Shown: in pieces, positions 11,120 to 23,100 of the stretch
How positions within the stretch are numbered: position 1 is the stretch's first letter
How the letters are laid out: each line of letters starts with the position of its first letter
Origin: Ariolimax columbianus
Lineage: Eukaryota; Mollusca; Gastropoda; Stylommatophora; Arionidae
DNA: 64,000 nucleotides
NCBI GenBank assembly: GCA_036924085.1
Contig: JAVGWX010000013.1
Location: forward strand, 43,927,675 to 43,991,674
Direction: 5' to 3'
Position numbers and translations under genes: made by a program
Notes under the pieces: generated by a model
What the model was told of the DNA's origin: nothing
Database searches by the model: none
What the model saw: only the letters and a program-made list of their open reading frames with translations

Positions 11120-11570
11120 TTACCAACGCTGTAGCCGCTCTGGCAAAGATGGCGCCGTAACTGGCTGCGAGTCTACATTTCTCTACTGTTTTGGATCATT
11201 ATAGATGCCGCCAGACCACGGATTTGCCTGGAATTCACACTAGTCGACGACTTACACTTGTGTTCACGGATACGTGGAGTTGTTTTCCCTCTGGACTTGT
11301 TATTTCGTTCTTTTTTTGTGATTTCTTCCATCCGTTTATCCTGGTCTGGACGCCGGCTGAATGGCGCTACGCTTAAACTAGTTATACCTGTGTCGTATCT
11401 CACGGGTTAGTTCTGTCGGTTCACCTTCACGAATTTGGCGTGTGGGAATGTTAGATGCTACTATGATAAACTTAATACAGCTGGGGAGAGATGCCAGACT
11501 CACTCACACGCTGAGTGTTGTCCATACGACCTCTTGTGGTTATCGAAAAGGCACGACAAACTGCGTTAGA
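11120..11570 (+). repeat. unclassified dispersed repeat, copy A
   Basis: Collinear with 16600-17070, sharing blocks such as CCGGAATTCACAC-type sequence, GTCGACGACTTACACTTGTG and GCGCTACGCTTAAAC. It starts with GATGGCGCC. A third short copy of the start is at 49755. It may be a LINE 5' UTR, but no coding motif is attached. Confidence 0.7.
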
Positions 11571-12465
11571 TGCCTTCCCACCTTTCTACCCTGCAGGTTA
11601 CATGTTTACGGAAAGGCTTCGGTGGTAATCCTGAGGCAAAATCAGCATCCTATGCTATCTCCAGTCGTCTCGATGAATGTCTTGCCACTGGCAAAAGGTA
11701 GCTTAGGCTCTGTGGGTGAGGTTGTCAAAAGGCGCAGTTTCTTCCTCACTTTAATCCAAATCTCCGCGCAAGTCACCCATTTCAGCGGACTAGCAAGAGT
11801 TACGACTATCCACACGGCTGAACAAAGAGAGTGGTCTTCATCAATTGTGATGGACAAACTATCAGCCGCTCGACAAACATATCTCGCGAGTATTGCTTTA
11901 TTGTTTCCATGCTGAACCGTCGCCGAATCTTTATTTTCAGGTTAATTGACTCACCTTCATCGAATGCCCCGGCTCGACAGATTCTGCACCTGGCTTGTCG
12001 AGATCATGGATCGGAAAATACCGTTTCCGACATGGAGACGTCACTGGCGTTGCCTGCTCATCACCTGGCTGCGACACATAGCTCACCGGAAGTATACCCC
12101 TCATGGACCTTTGTCATCAACAGTGGTCACTGACAATCGTTACGACGGGTCATTGTCGCTTAAGCCCATTATTAATACTAGTCTTAGTCGACATGTACTT
12201 CTACAAGTGCGAATGCGCATGTGCAGGTCCCAACTCTTGATTCTGCCAGGAGAAGGATTTCCTACCAAGCAGACTAGGCTCGAGCAGCTAATTACTCCGC
12301 TGAGTTGGGACAAGAGCCGCGGAGGGTGGTTATCCGATGTTGGAATCCGCCTAAATAGACTAAAACACTAGAGCCAAGTAGACCCGTTGCTTATAAGGCA
12401 CAATGCATGCTGCTCTTAACAAACCATATAACCATGGCAGATGTTTTGCCATGTCATACAGTTAG
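11571..12465. other. no recognisable feature
   Basis: Short overlapping open stretches on both strands show no family motif. Confidence 0.4.
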
Positions 12466-12550
12466 TCGCCTCTTACGACATCGTGTGTGTGGAGCAGTGG
12501 TGTTGTTCATGTCCCTGTCATACACAAAGACTCACGTGGACCACTCAGGA
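12465..12550 (+). mobile_element. possible SINE body before ATT tail
   Basis: Contains AGTCGCCTCTTACGACA, a motif I recall from central domains of metazoan SINEs, and runs straight into the ATT array. This suggests a SINE whose ATT tail expanded. The head was not identified. Confidence 0.35.
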
Positions 12551-12552
12551 CA

Positions 12553-14105
<1,553 letters not shown>

Positions 14106-14117
14106 ACACAGCTAGCA

Positions 14118-14215
14118 CTCAGGAGTATGTTGTGGTTGGATGTTGTGGTTGGATGTTGCTTTAGATGTTTTGGTTGGATGTTGGGGTTCGGTGTTGTGGT
14201 TGGATGTTGTGGTAG
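14118..14215. repeat. degenerate 12-bp minisatellite (TTGTGGTTGGATG-like)
   Basis: About seven imperfect copies of a GT-rich unit ending in GGATG. Confidence 0.8.
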
Positions 14216-15365
14216 CGAGAAAAAGATCTGGTATTAAAATACTAACACCCAGTACAATGGCGTTCCTGACACATCATCCCAGACAGCAGCGCCTGCTATG
14301 TGATTACCTTTCATTCTACCGTCTTTCAATCTACTTCAACGGAGGTAATAAATGAAAGAAACAATAATCATAATCATTATAACAATAATCTCTGATCGTG
14401 ACTCAATACTATGAGTTATCTCACGATATTAAATTCCCCATTCTAATTATCTTCAGGGGCAGCGACGAAAACCGATTGATTTCATTGACAGTTTGGCGTA
14501 AACGCTTTCTTTAAACGTCCCCATTTCCATGAATTAACGCCCCAAGAGACTAGTCGGATGGCAAGATCAAAGAAATGTTAATTGTGGACAGAAGGCCGTT
14601 AAAGCAAGTTGGCGAAACGCCCTAACAACTCCCATTACGTCTTTCTTCAGTCTCCTATTATCCTAGCCGGTCGACACATGGAAATGCCTGGAGGTTCATC
14701 GCCTTGGCCGAAGAAATTTCTCGTCTTATGGAATAGACTTACAGTTATTTCATACATCAAACGTGTAATTCTAGGCAGTGGACAGGCATGGAAAATAAAA
14801 AGGTTCAACAAGGCTTGGAGCGTTTGGTTAGAATAGTGGTAGAGCGTTGGATTTCCACGGGAAAGTTACGCAGCCCAAATGCTGTTACCGGCACGTTTCA
14901 GTCAATCTAGCTCTATACGATATTCATTTGTAAAAGGGGACCTAGCTTACAGTTAATAGAGAAAGGGCGAAAACGTGAACTGGCCACAATACCTCACACA
15001 AGCCGTGGCCTTGTACAACACAGTCTTTAACACTTATCCCCGACAGCAGATTCTGCTATGGAATATTTTTAGCAGGGCTTCTTTGAGTATTGTATTGGTT
15101 GTTAGGCATGGGCCGTACGTGTCAGTTTTATGAACTTCTTCGTTATGTCTGCAATAATCCTATCAGTTTACCTTATAAATGTGGTACTCTTCTCGAACAC
15201 TGGCAAAGGCAATGCAGACGCTGCACAACCTGAGAAAACTATCGCCAGAATACCACAACTCCAACAGAAGTGAACATTTTAAGAACATATGTTTTTCTCG
15301 AAGCATCACACGTTTAGGAAACATGGACTATCTAAATCTGAAAACATAGATTCGTGTCCTTTGAA
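14216..15365. other. no recognisable feature
   Basis: No array or coding motif. Short open stretch at 14609-14836 has no recognised similarity. Confidence 0.4.
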
Positions 15366-15369
15366 TTGA

Positions 15370-15815
15370 AATGTTATAGATAGGTCCAATATTCCTGTAT
15401 GCTTGTGAGACATGGACAATTACAGCTGACCTTCAGCGAAGAATACATGCCTTAGAGATGAGATGTTTCCGAACACTTTTAAACGTCACGTACAAGGATC
15501 GAGTTACAAATGAGGAAATACGAGATATAATTACAACAGCAATAGGGCCTTTTGAAGACCTATTGGCAACTGTCAAAAGAAGGAAATTCGCTTGATACCG
15601 TCACATATCGATATCGAGATCAAATGTTCTTTGAAATACGATCATCCATGGAAAGGTGGAAGGCAGACGACGAAGAGGACAACATAAAAGAATGGACCAA
15701 TCTCCGACCAGAAGAGGCCCAGGCAGCGGGCCGCTGACAGAGAAGGGTGACGTAGAATTGTGAGGATGTGGGCCCCAACGACCTCACCGGTTACGGGAGG
15801 ACCTGACTTGACTTG
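15370..15815 (+). mobile_element. RTE-type LINE 3' fragment
   Basis: Reads LYACETWTITADLQ, HALEMRCF, LLNVTYKDRVTNEEIRD and AIGPFEDLLATVKRRKFA with small breaks, then GAGGATGTGGGCCCCAACGA and a TGACTTGACTTGAG tail. It is nearly identical in plan to 5165-5745 and to the C-terminus of 50925-53840. Confidence 0.85.
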
Positions 15816-16140
15816 AGATAGGTCCTACGAATACCACGGACCGAAATAAAGATGAATGCAGGCCTTTAACAAGAGTTGGACACAAGGAAGAGCCGCATAA
15901 TAAATGTCTTCATGAACATAACATTGAAATACTTTATGCACATCAAACAGGCACAGCGGCACAGAACGGTAAGGTAAGGTATGGTGCCGGGCACAGGAGA
16001 CAGAGACAGTCTAAGAAGATTACAGCACTAAGATGCCGAGGAATGCTTGGGCATGATTCTTGAGCAGGGTGGAGATTTGACGAGAGATCGAGTTTCTTTC
16101 AGACGAGCTGTGAAGGGAGCGACTATCTAGCAAAGGTCAA
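15816..16140 (+). mobile_element. possible LINE C-terminal remnant
   Basis: Weak readings such as GDRDSLRRL and DRVSFRRAVKGAT resemble the conserved end of some RTE-type ORFs. Low confidence. Confidence 0.25.
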
Positions 16141-16315
16141 GTTATTTGATGACCCTTCTCAAGCTTATTCACCTCACCAAAAAGTTTATTCCCACCTGGT
16201 TGCAGAGTACCATGCTATCACTCAGCTCTTCTTGTAGAGTGGATACGTTTTGAGACCATGTTTCTATGAACAGTTGTCCTTCTAACATTAGCAAGTGGCT
16301 GTGTTTCCAATTCTT

Positions 16316-16392
16316 AATTTGTTGAGGATATGAGTCTATTGACCAGTTTGACATTTGTTGAGGATATGAGTCTATTGACCAGTTTGACATTG
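16316..16392. repeat. 36-bp perfect direct duplication
   Basis: TTGTTGAGGATATGAGTCTA followed by TTGACCAGTTTGACAT occurs twice in tandem. Confidence 0.9.
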
Positions 16393-16599
16393 TCATGCTT
16401 TTTTTATTACGGTTTGTTAGATGTTTTGTACGTTTTTTGCACCTGATGAAGGCATTGTGTCCGTAACGTAAGTATCCTTTTGTTTATCTATTGGTGCGAT
16501 TACTATGTCATAACCTATATGTATTTTTATCAACATTTAACCATCAGTACAGCTGCAGCTTCGATCTATTTCATTCTGCAATTTTTATTTTATAACTTG

Positions 16600-17070
16600 C
16601 TCAAGACGAGCGCCATAACTGGTTTCGGGTCTGCATTGCTCTTCTGTTTTAGTTCATTTTAGATGTCGCCAGACCATGGATTTGCCGGGAATTCACATTA
16701 GTCGACGACTTACACTTGTGTTCACGGAAACGTGTTGTTGTTTTCCATTTGGACTGGTTAATTCGTTTGTTTTGTGTGTTTTCTTCCGTTCGATTATCCT
16801 GGAATGGACATCGGCTAGATGAATAGCACTACGCTTAAACATGTGCCATATTTCATGGTCTAGTTCACACGGCTGAACTTCGCGGGATTGGCGCCCTTCT
16901 CTCTAGCTGAAGACAGTATGAGCTTTGTTGTTTGAAATTTAGAGACAACTATATTGAACTGCCACCTGGAGAGAGATGGGCTCCGCCAGGTGTGTAACGG
17001 CCCAAGACTCGCCGCTGTTGTATAGCGAGAGCTGAAATACAAACTGCAATAACGGAGCCTCGACAACCTT
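16600..17070 (+). repeat. unclassified dispersed repeat, copy B
   Basis: Homologous to 11120-11570 over its whole length, with about 15-20 percent visible differences. No coding motif seen. Confidence 0.7.
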
Positions 17071-18230
17071 TTAGGTTATGGGACTGATGATGAAAATAAT
17101 GATGATAAACTTGCTCTTTTCTAGGTATAAAGAAGTAAAGGCAGGGAGAGAGGGTGACACATTTGTTAAGGGTTTCGGAGTCAGGTAAATAACGAAGGAG
17201 GCATGTAATGTTAAGGGGGGTAGCAAGTTATGGGCTGGTCGTCCCGCTCGTTAAAGGAAAGTGAAGCGTCTGATATAGCCTCTTTTTCCAGGTGTAGAGA
17301 TCACCCCTGGATTCACTGTTCGGCTTACCGTTCAGGAGTTTCCATGTCAATGGCCTCTCCTACATTATTGTGTTCCCAACAGCACCATCATGAGGGGCCC
17401 CCTGTTTCTTACAGAGCCTGCTGTGGGGTGCAACCGAGTACCCGGCGGTATAACTGTCCGGTCAGATTGGGCTCTTTAGCCTTGTTTGGCAGCCAATCTA
17501 AGAGAAGGTAAACTTTGACTCTAAGCCCGTTAGACGAAGCTCGTTAGCTTGTTCTGGCAGTTCGCCTAGGAGAGGAGGAACTCTGATTTTAAACCCACAA
17601 GTTCCAGAGAGTGCTGGCTAGTCTTTGGGCGATGAGAGTATCATCGGATGTCTCGAGTAACTAGCCTCTGCAAGCAACGACTCCACTGCCTTGTGGAAAC
17701 CTCAGGAGAGACTAGGGCTACAGGAGTAAACCCAGACAGAAAAGGAGTGGTAGCACCTAAGGCGGGTGGTTTCAAAATTCCGAACTCATTCCGGCAGCTC
17801 CTGCAGCTGCGCTGGTGCCAAATTGTCATGCTTTGCATTCCTTTGGATTACACCAGCGAGGCCGAGAGGGGGATCCTGCAGTTTGGGCAGCTCAGGGTCT
17901 CCATATCCAGAGCCCAGGCTTGCACCCCGAGAAGCTACTCACAGGTTGCCATGCGCATGTTCTGCAAAGATCGAGACGCATATGAAGATGTAATGGGCTA
18001 GATGAAAAAGAAATACCGCGGTAGGGAATATGGTGCAAGCAGATACGACACTGCTCCTGTAATCTTAGACGCCGTGGCAATATTTTTAAGCTGACGGCTG
18101 GGATCTATCGTGCTTGCAGTAGTACGCATATGTTATATCAAACGCTGAGTATCTCTGTGACATTTGTGCAAAAGGCTGAATTGCATCATTGCTGCTACTT
18201 GTTAATTTGTTGTTTCTTCATGAACAGTAT
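17071..18230. other. no recognisable feature
   Basis: GC-richer than its surroundings with modest open stretches (17230-17511, 17648-18001 +) but no domain motif. It may be old transposon sequence. Confidence 0.4.
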
Positions 18231-18234
18231 GTCT

Positions 18235-18415
18235 TGCTTCCTTCTCCTTCTTCTTCTGCGTTCGATCTCAATCTCCCACTACCAAGCAATGAACAGAACT
18301 TTGCAAGTAGCAGGATGTAATCCAGAGAACGGAATGCGTTGTGTCGCTAGTTTATAGCTTGATTGCGATAATTGCACCTTTCGGTCCGGCACATCGGTCT
18401 TCAACAGGTGTCTTA
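18235..18415 (-). mobile_element. SINE 3' part (5'-truncated)
   Basis: On the - strand it reads from CGATGTGCCGGACCGAAAGG through GACACAACGCATTCCGTTCT and TTCATTGCTTGGTAGTGGGA to a CAGAAGAAGAAGGAGAAG tail, matching the SINE at 34633. Confidence 0.85.
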
Positions 18416-18699
18416 TTTCCAATCCCATCTTCAGCTAGCTTATCTGTCCCAACATGGCTAACATCCTCCAGTGAGGAATGAGCTTTTCTTTATTTCCACT
18501 CCGCTGATTCGATAGCTGCTTGTCTCCATATATCTGGCAAAGCAGTCAAGATCTCTGTTTGACGAGTTTATGATGGACATATCGACCGTTAACTGCAAGG
18601 TTTTTATTTTTTTAAATTTACGTTCGTCTTATTTCTCTATTCTCCAAAGCGGCGTGCGTTGTACTACGGTTTTTATTTTGCGCCTGTTGGCCCAGTGCA
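18416..18699. other. no recognisable feature
   Basis: No element recognised. Confidence 0.4.
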
Positions 18700-18888
18700 T
18701 CCGACTTTGGCATGCATTTTATATAAGGGTCTGCCTCCTCCTGCATTTTCTAAGATGCTGCTTCTTCCTGCATTTTCTAATGGTTTTCTTCCCCGGAGTA
18801 ACTGGCCGATGATGTGAAGGGGAACGAACCCAGCACTTTCGGGCTGTTAGTTGTGTCACTTAACCACTAGCCCACGCCGTCCCCCTTT
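18700..18888 (-). mobile_element. tRNA-derived SINE head
   Basis: On the - strand the sequence starts GGACGGCGTGGGCTAGTGG (RNA polymerase III A box-like TGGGCTAGTGG). About 35 nt further it has GGGTTCGTTCCCC, a near-consensus B box. This spacing is what a tRNA-related SINE promoter shows. The body beyond about 18790 is unidentified. A free tRNA gene is unlikely because the acceptor stem is not closed. Confidence 0.6.
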
Positions 18889-19159
18889 TCTGCAAGTAAA
18901 TCAATTAATCTATATAGACGCACTCTCAGTGTTAACAGCTGTCAAACATCAGCACAAAAATTAACTCGCCTATCTAGCAGACTCACTCGAACGCCTATCG
19001 AATTGCTTAAAAAACGCATAGTCTAGTGGATACCAGCCCACTGCAACATTCAAGGCACCAAGGAAGCAGGCAGACTCACCAGAGAGGGAGGAATGCTGCA
19101 GCAGGGTGATACAGAAATCACATACAATTTGACAAAAGCGGACATCAGGGTAACGTAAG

Positions 19160-19495
19160 TAATAATAATAATAATAATAATGTTTGCTTAGGCGTGAAAG
19201 GTCCGTTGTGTCGAACGACCACTACCCTGTCCACCTGCTGGGGCTATGATCATGCGTAGCATGTCTACCGAAATCCCTACAGACTCCCCAGGGGAAGCCG
19301 AGTACTTCGCTGCCTCGGGATGATAGCCGCGACGAGTATGTGTTAGACCAATGTTTGTGCCAGGCTTTCTGTCTCTGTCTGTGTCTGACTCCCTGTTTTT
19401 CGTGTTTCGCCAACAATACTTCTGGATTGTGTCCATCTTCAGTCAGCTTGACCCTTGCTGTTTTGAGAAACATACAGTGCAAAATGGAAAAAGAC
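19160..19495 (-). mobile_element. ATT-tailed insertion inside LINE
   Basis: About 335 bp separating two RNase H-to-C-terminus blocks of the same LINE. On the - strand it ends in CCTAAGCAAACATTATTATT, which looks like the 3' tail of a SINE. No A/B boxes were identified with certainty. Confidence 0.5.
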
Positions 19496-19660
19496 CCCCC
19501 CCAGGCCGCATAGAAAATGATGCCTACCACCAACTCTCCAGGCGAGACAGGTGAACATTCTCCGGCTACGCACAGGTCACAACAAACTTAGATGGCATCT
19601 GTACAATACGTTCAAGAATGAAACTGCGGACCTTTGTGTCTGCAGCCATCACCCACTTCC

Positions 19661-19676
19661 CCCCCCCCCCCCCCAT
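19661..19676. repeat. poly-C tract
   Basis: Sixteen consecutive C residues, inside the LINE fragment. Confidence 0.9.
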
Positions 19677-19879
19677 CATCCCCCTTCCTCCGCATAACGG
19701 CAGAACACGTTGCAGTCCTGCCCACTGTATACCGACAAAAAAAGAAGCATTTGGCAACAGCCAGTGTTCTTCCACGAGTAGCTGTACGAAAGTGCACGGA
19801 GCCTCAAGTCGACTGATGCCTCTGTTAGAGTTATTAAAGTCGAGGTCTGAAGACGAACGAGGAAGAAGAAGACGAATTT

Positions 19880-20190
19880 ATCTATGGTGTGGATTTTGTC
19901 TTCCATGATGGTAATGCAGCAGCTCTTAATTAGTTGATAATTCCGTTCAACGCCGGTAACTACATGAGCAATGACAATCAATAAAATATCAAGCTTTACT
20001 GAAAACAGAATGTTAGCTCACAATAGACTAGAGAAGAGTATCTTTTTTTCCTCTAACAAGTGTCAACGACAAATAATATTTATAAAACCTATTTTTACCA
20101 CAAGCGACGAGCGCCGCTACCTATATGGATCCATGAACCGAATACTGAAGAGAAAGGAAGAGAAACACTGTAACCTACTGATCGTGCCAC
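19880..20190. other. no recognisable feature
   Basis: Short AT-rich interval between two LINE tails lying 3' end to 3' end. Confidence 0.4.
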
Positions 20191-20194
20191 ATAT

Positions 20195-23100
20195 ATTCTT
20201 CTTCTTCTTCTGCGTACACAGTCAGACAGTAACCATTATTTTCTCGAAAAAAGCGGCGGTCATCCTGAGACTCTCGCCACTACCATAGAGCTTGTCTTGC
20301 AGTTCCACTGGCAATGGCCACATCTGCTCTCTCTGATCCTCGTATGTCGGGCAGTTCTGTAGCAGATGTTCAGTGGTCATTTTACCAGTACCGCACGGGC
20401 ATTCGTCGGTACACCCTATCTTCAATTTGTTGAATAGGTGGTACCTCAGTCTGTTGGGGCCAGTGCGAAGTCTGAAGACAACGACCTGCTCTCTTCGGTT
20501 CAACTGGTAATAGGCATCGTTTTTGGTGTAACCAGTATGTTCGGTTTCCCATTTGGTCGTGTATCTGGCTTTGATAAGCCGTTTTGACTCTTCGTACGTC
20601 ATACTGGTATCTGTTTGTGGTAACCTTGCACCTTCTTTTGCCAGTCTGTCTGCCTCCTCGTTGCCTTGGATGTTGCAGTGTGACGGAACCCACTGTACCA
20701 CTACCCTTTTTGGTGCGGACTGCTGGCACAGTTTGCAGAGTGCTGCTCTTAAGTCATTAAGCTCAGTGTTTTTCTGGCTTTTTAGCGCTGTGACTACTTC
20801 GAGAGCATCAGTAAGCAGGACTATATGGCTCTCATTTTCACTGTGTGTTACCATTTCTTCCACTGCCGCCCTCAGTGCCTCTGCCTCTGCTCTGAAATTG
20901 CTTGTGTACTTACCAGTAGCGAATGACAGTGTTATTTTTCTGCCATTTGGTAGGTTCAGGAATGCTCCTGCCCCTCCGTTCTGTGTTGTGTTTGTTACAG
21001 AACCGTCGGTGTATGCATGGGTCCAGTCCATGCTTGGGTAGCTTTTCGTTATGAAGCTTAGAGTAGTGTCTCTCCTTTCTTTTTCACTCTGGCAGTTTTT
21101 GTTTGCAATACCTGGTATATTTTCTACCACCTCTGGAAATATATCCTGCCTCCAAGTAGGTTTTCGTACAGTAGTGATGGGTTTTGGTGTTGTTAGTGCG
21201 TTTATGGGATCTTCGTGCATCTTTGCTTTGGCTATTTCTGCAAAGTTTCTCCGCTTTAGTTTCCCATTTCCCAAATTGTTTAGTCTCTGGTACATTGGAT
21301 GGTCCGTCAGTCTTCTGAGTTTCTGTGACTGCAGCTGGGCTCTGCAGTCTCTTCTATCGGTCATGGATTGCAATTTTGTAATCTTTTCAAGTTCTACAAT
21401 TGGCGTTGACTTCATGCCACCTGTTATAATTCTCATGGCTTGGTTTTGAAGTTTGTTAACTTTATCGAAGTTCGCCTTCGCTGCGGTTGTCCATGCCGCA
21501 ATGCCATACTCGAGAACTGGTCTCACTCTTCCAGTGTACAGTTTCTTTAGTATGCCTTCGTCTGCTCCCCAGCTTGTGCCAGCAAGTTTCCTCATGATCG
21601 CCATTCTTTCTCTGGCTTTCATTCGGTTTCTCTCAATCTGACTTTTCCATGTCATGCGCCGATCAAATGTGACTCCCAGATAGGTTGGGTTGTCGTTTGG
21701 CTGCACGATTTTGCCATTCAGACTTAATTTGGTACTTTGGGGTTTTAATGAGAGCGAGAATATTGTGCACGTGGTTTTCTCCTCGTTTATTTTGACCAGC
21801 CATGAGTTCGCCCACTCTTCCAGCGATGTTAGGGCCGTCTGCATCCGATTTCTTGCTATGGTGAGATTCTTTTCAGAGGTCCATATAGCCAGATCGTCTG
21901 CAAACATTGAGCTATGGTCTCTTCTTGGTATATTCTCTGTAATATCGTTTATATATACCAGGAAGAGTGTGGGTGACAGTACTCCCCCTTGGGGTACTCC
22001 CTGCTCGAGTGTCCCCTTTTTGCTCATCTGCCCTTGTACTTGGACTCTGGCCGTTCTTTGTTTCAGGTAGTGGTTGATCCACTTGTACATCTTCCCACAG
22101 ACATTACTTCTTCTTAGCTTGACTCTAAGTCCATCCTTCCAGACTTTGTCAAATGCCTTTTCCAGATCCACCCAAACAGCTACTGTGTGTTTCTGTGCCT
22201 GGTAGGCATCTTCTATTTCCTGGGCTATGAGGATGACCTGGTCCTCAGTGGATCTGTGCTGTCTAAAGCCGGCTTGCTGTGGAATTAGTATTCGTTTTTC
22301 TTCCAGATGCCACATCAGTCTGGTGTTTATCATCCGTTCCATCAGCTTGCCGACACAGCTCAGTAGGCTAATGGGCCTGTATCCATTTGGATCTGTTTTG
22401 TCCTTCCCTGTTTTTGGTACTGGTACCAGTATTGCATCTTTCCATGCCTGGGGTACAATACCCCTTTTCCAGCTTTGGTTCAGGACTGATAGTAGTTTCT
22501 TCTTCGCTGTTTGGCCCAGCCCCATCAGCATTTCGTTTGTTATCCCGTCTTTTCCGGGAGATTTCCTTTTCTTTAGCGTTCTCATGGCCTCTTCCATTTC
22601 GCGCATTGTTAGTTTGGCCATCATGTGCTCTTCAGGGGCCGTATTTATGTTTTCGTGTCCCTTTAGCTCTTCGCTAATGTCTGTATGCTTGTCGGCAGGG
22701 ACCTCGATGTGGTTTGCTCTGGCATAGTGATCGACAAAGGCGTTTGCGGCTTTCTTACCTGTGATCAAGTTCTCGCCCTGCTTGATAGTAATTTGTTTAT
22801 TTGACGGGGTTTCGTCATTCATGGCTCTGACTAGCTTCCATAGCTTGTTCCCTTCTTTGTCTAGGTTCAGACTTTCCGTTTTATTTTTCCAACTTTCTCT
22901 TGCTGTTTGCTTGAGAGTGTGTTTGTACTTCGCCGCGGCGGCTTTGAGGGCGATGTTTGCCTCCATGGATTTTTCTCGTTCTGCCATGTTCCTAGCATTT
23001 GTTACTGCATCTTCCACTTTCTGTAACTCATCATTCCAGTAGGGCTTATAGTTTTTCCTAGCTCCTCTTGGGATGGTTTCAGTGGCGGCTTGCAGTATTG

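Larger units (their letters stand above)
18895..19875 (+). mobile_element. Nimb-like LINE 3' end (RNase H and zinc knuckle), interrupted
   Basis: RNase H is visible as DALSVLTAVKHQ and WIPAHCNIQGTKEAGRLT then EGGMLQQGDTEITYNLTKAD. After an insertion it resumes with NDAYHQLSRRDR, VNILRLRTGHNKLRWHLYNT, LQSCPLYTDKK and a GAAGAAGAAGACGAA tail. The corresponding blocks in the intact LINE are WVPSHCNIQGNEEADRLAKE and NDAYYQLNRREQVV. Several frameshifts are present. Confidence 0.8.

Noticed and set aside
18811..18888. Functional tRNA gene
   Set aside because: A and B boxes are present, but the acceptor stem and anticodon arm are not convincing and the sequence continues as a SINE body.
22227..22727. 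Long + strand ORFs opposite the LINE (20553-23042) and - strand ORFs opposite 54-56.5 kb
   Set aside because: Antisense shadows of the LINE coding sequence, with hydrophobic composition and no motif.
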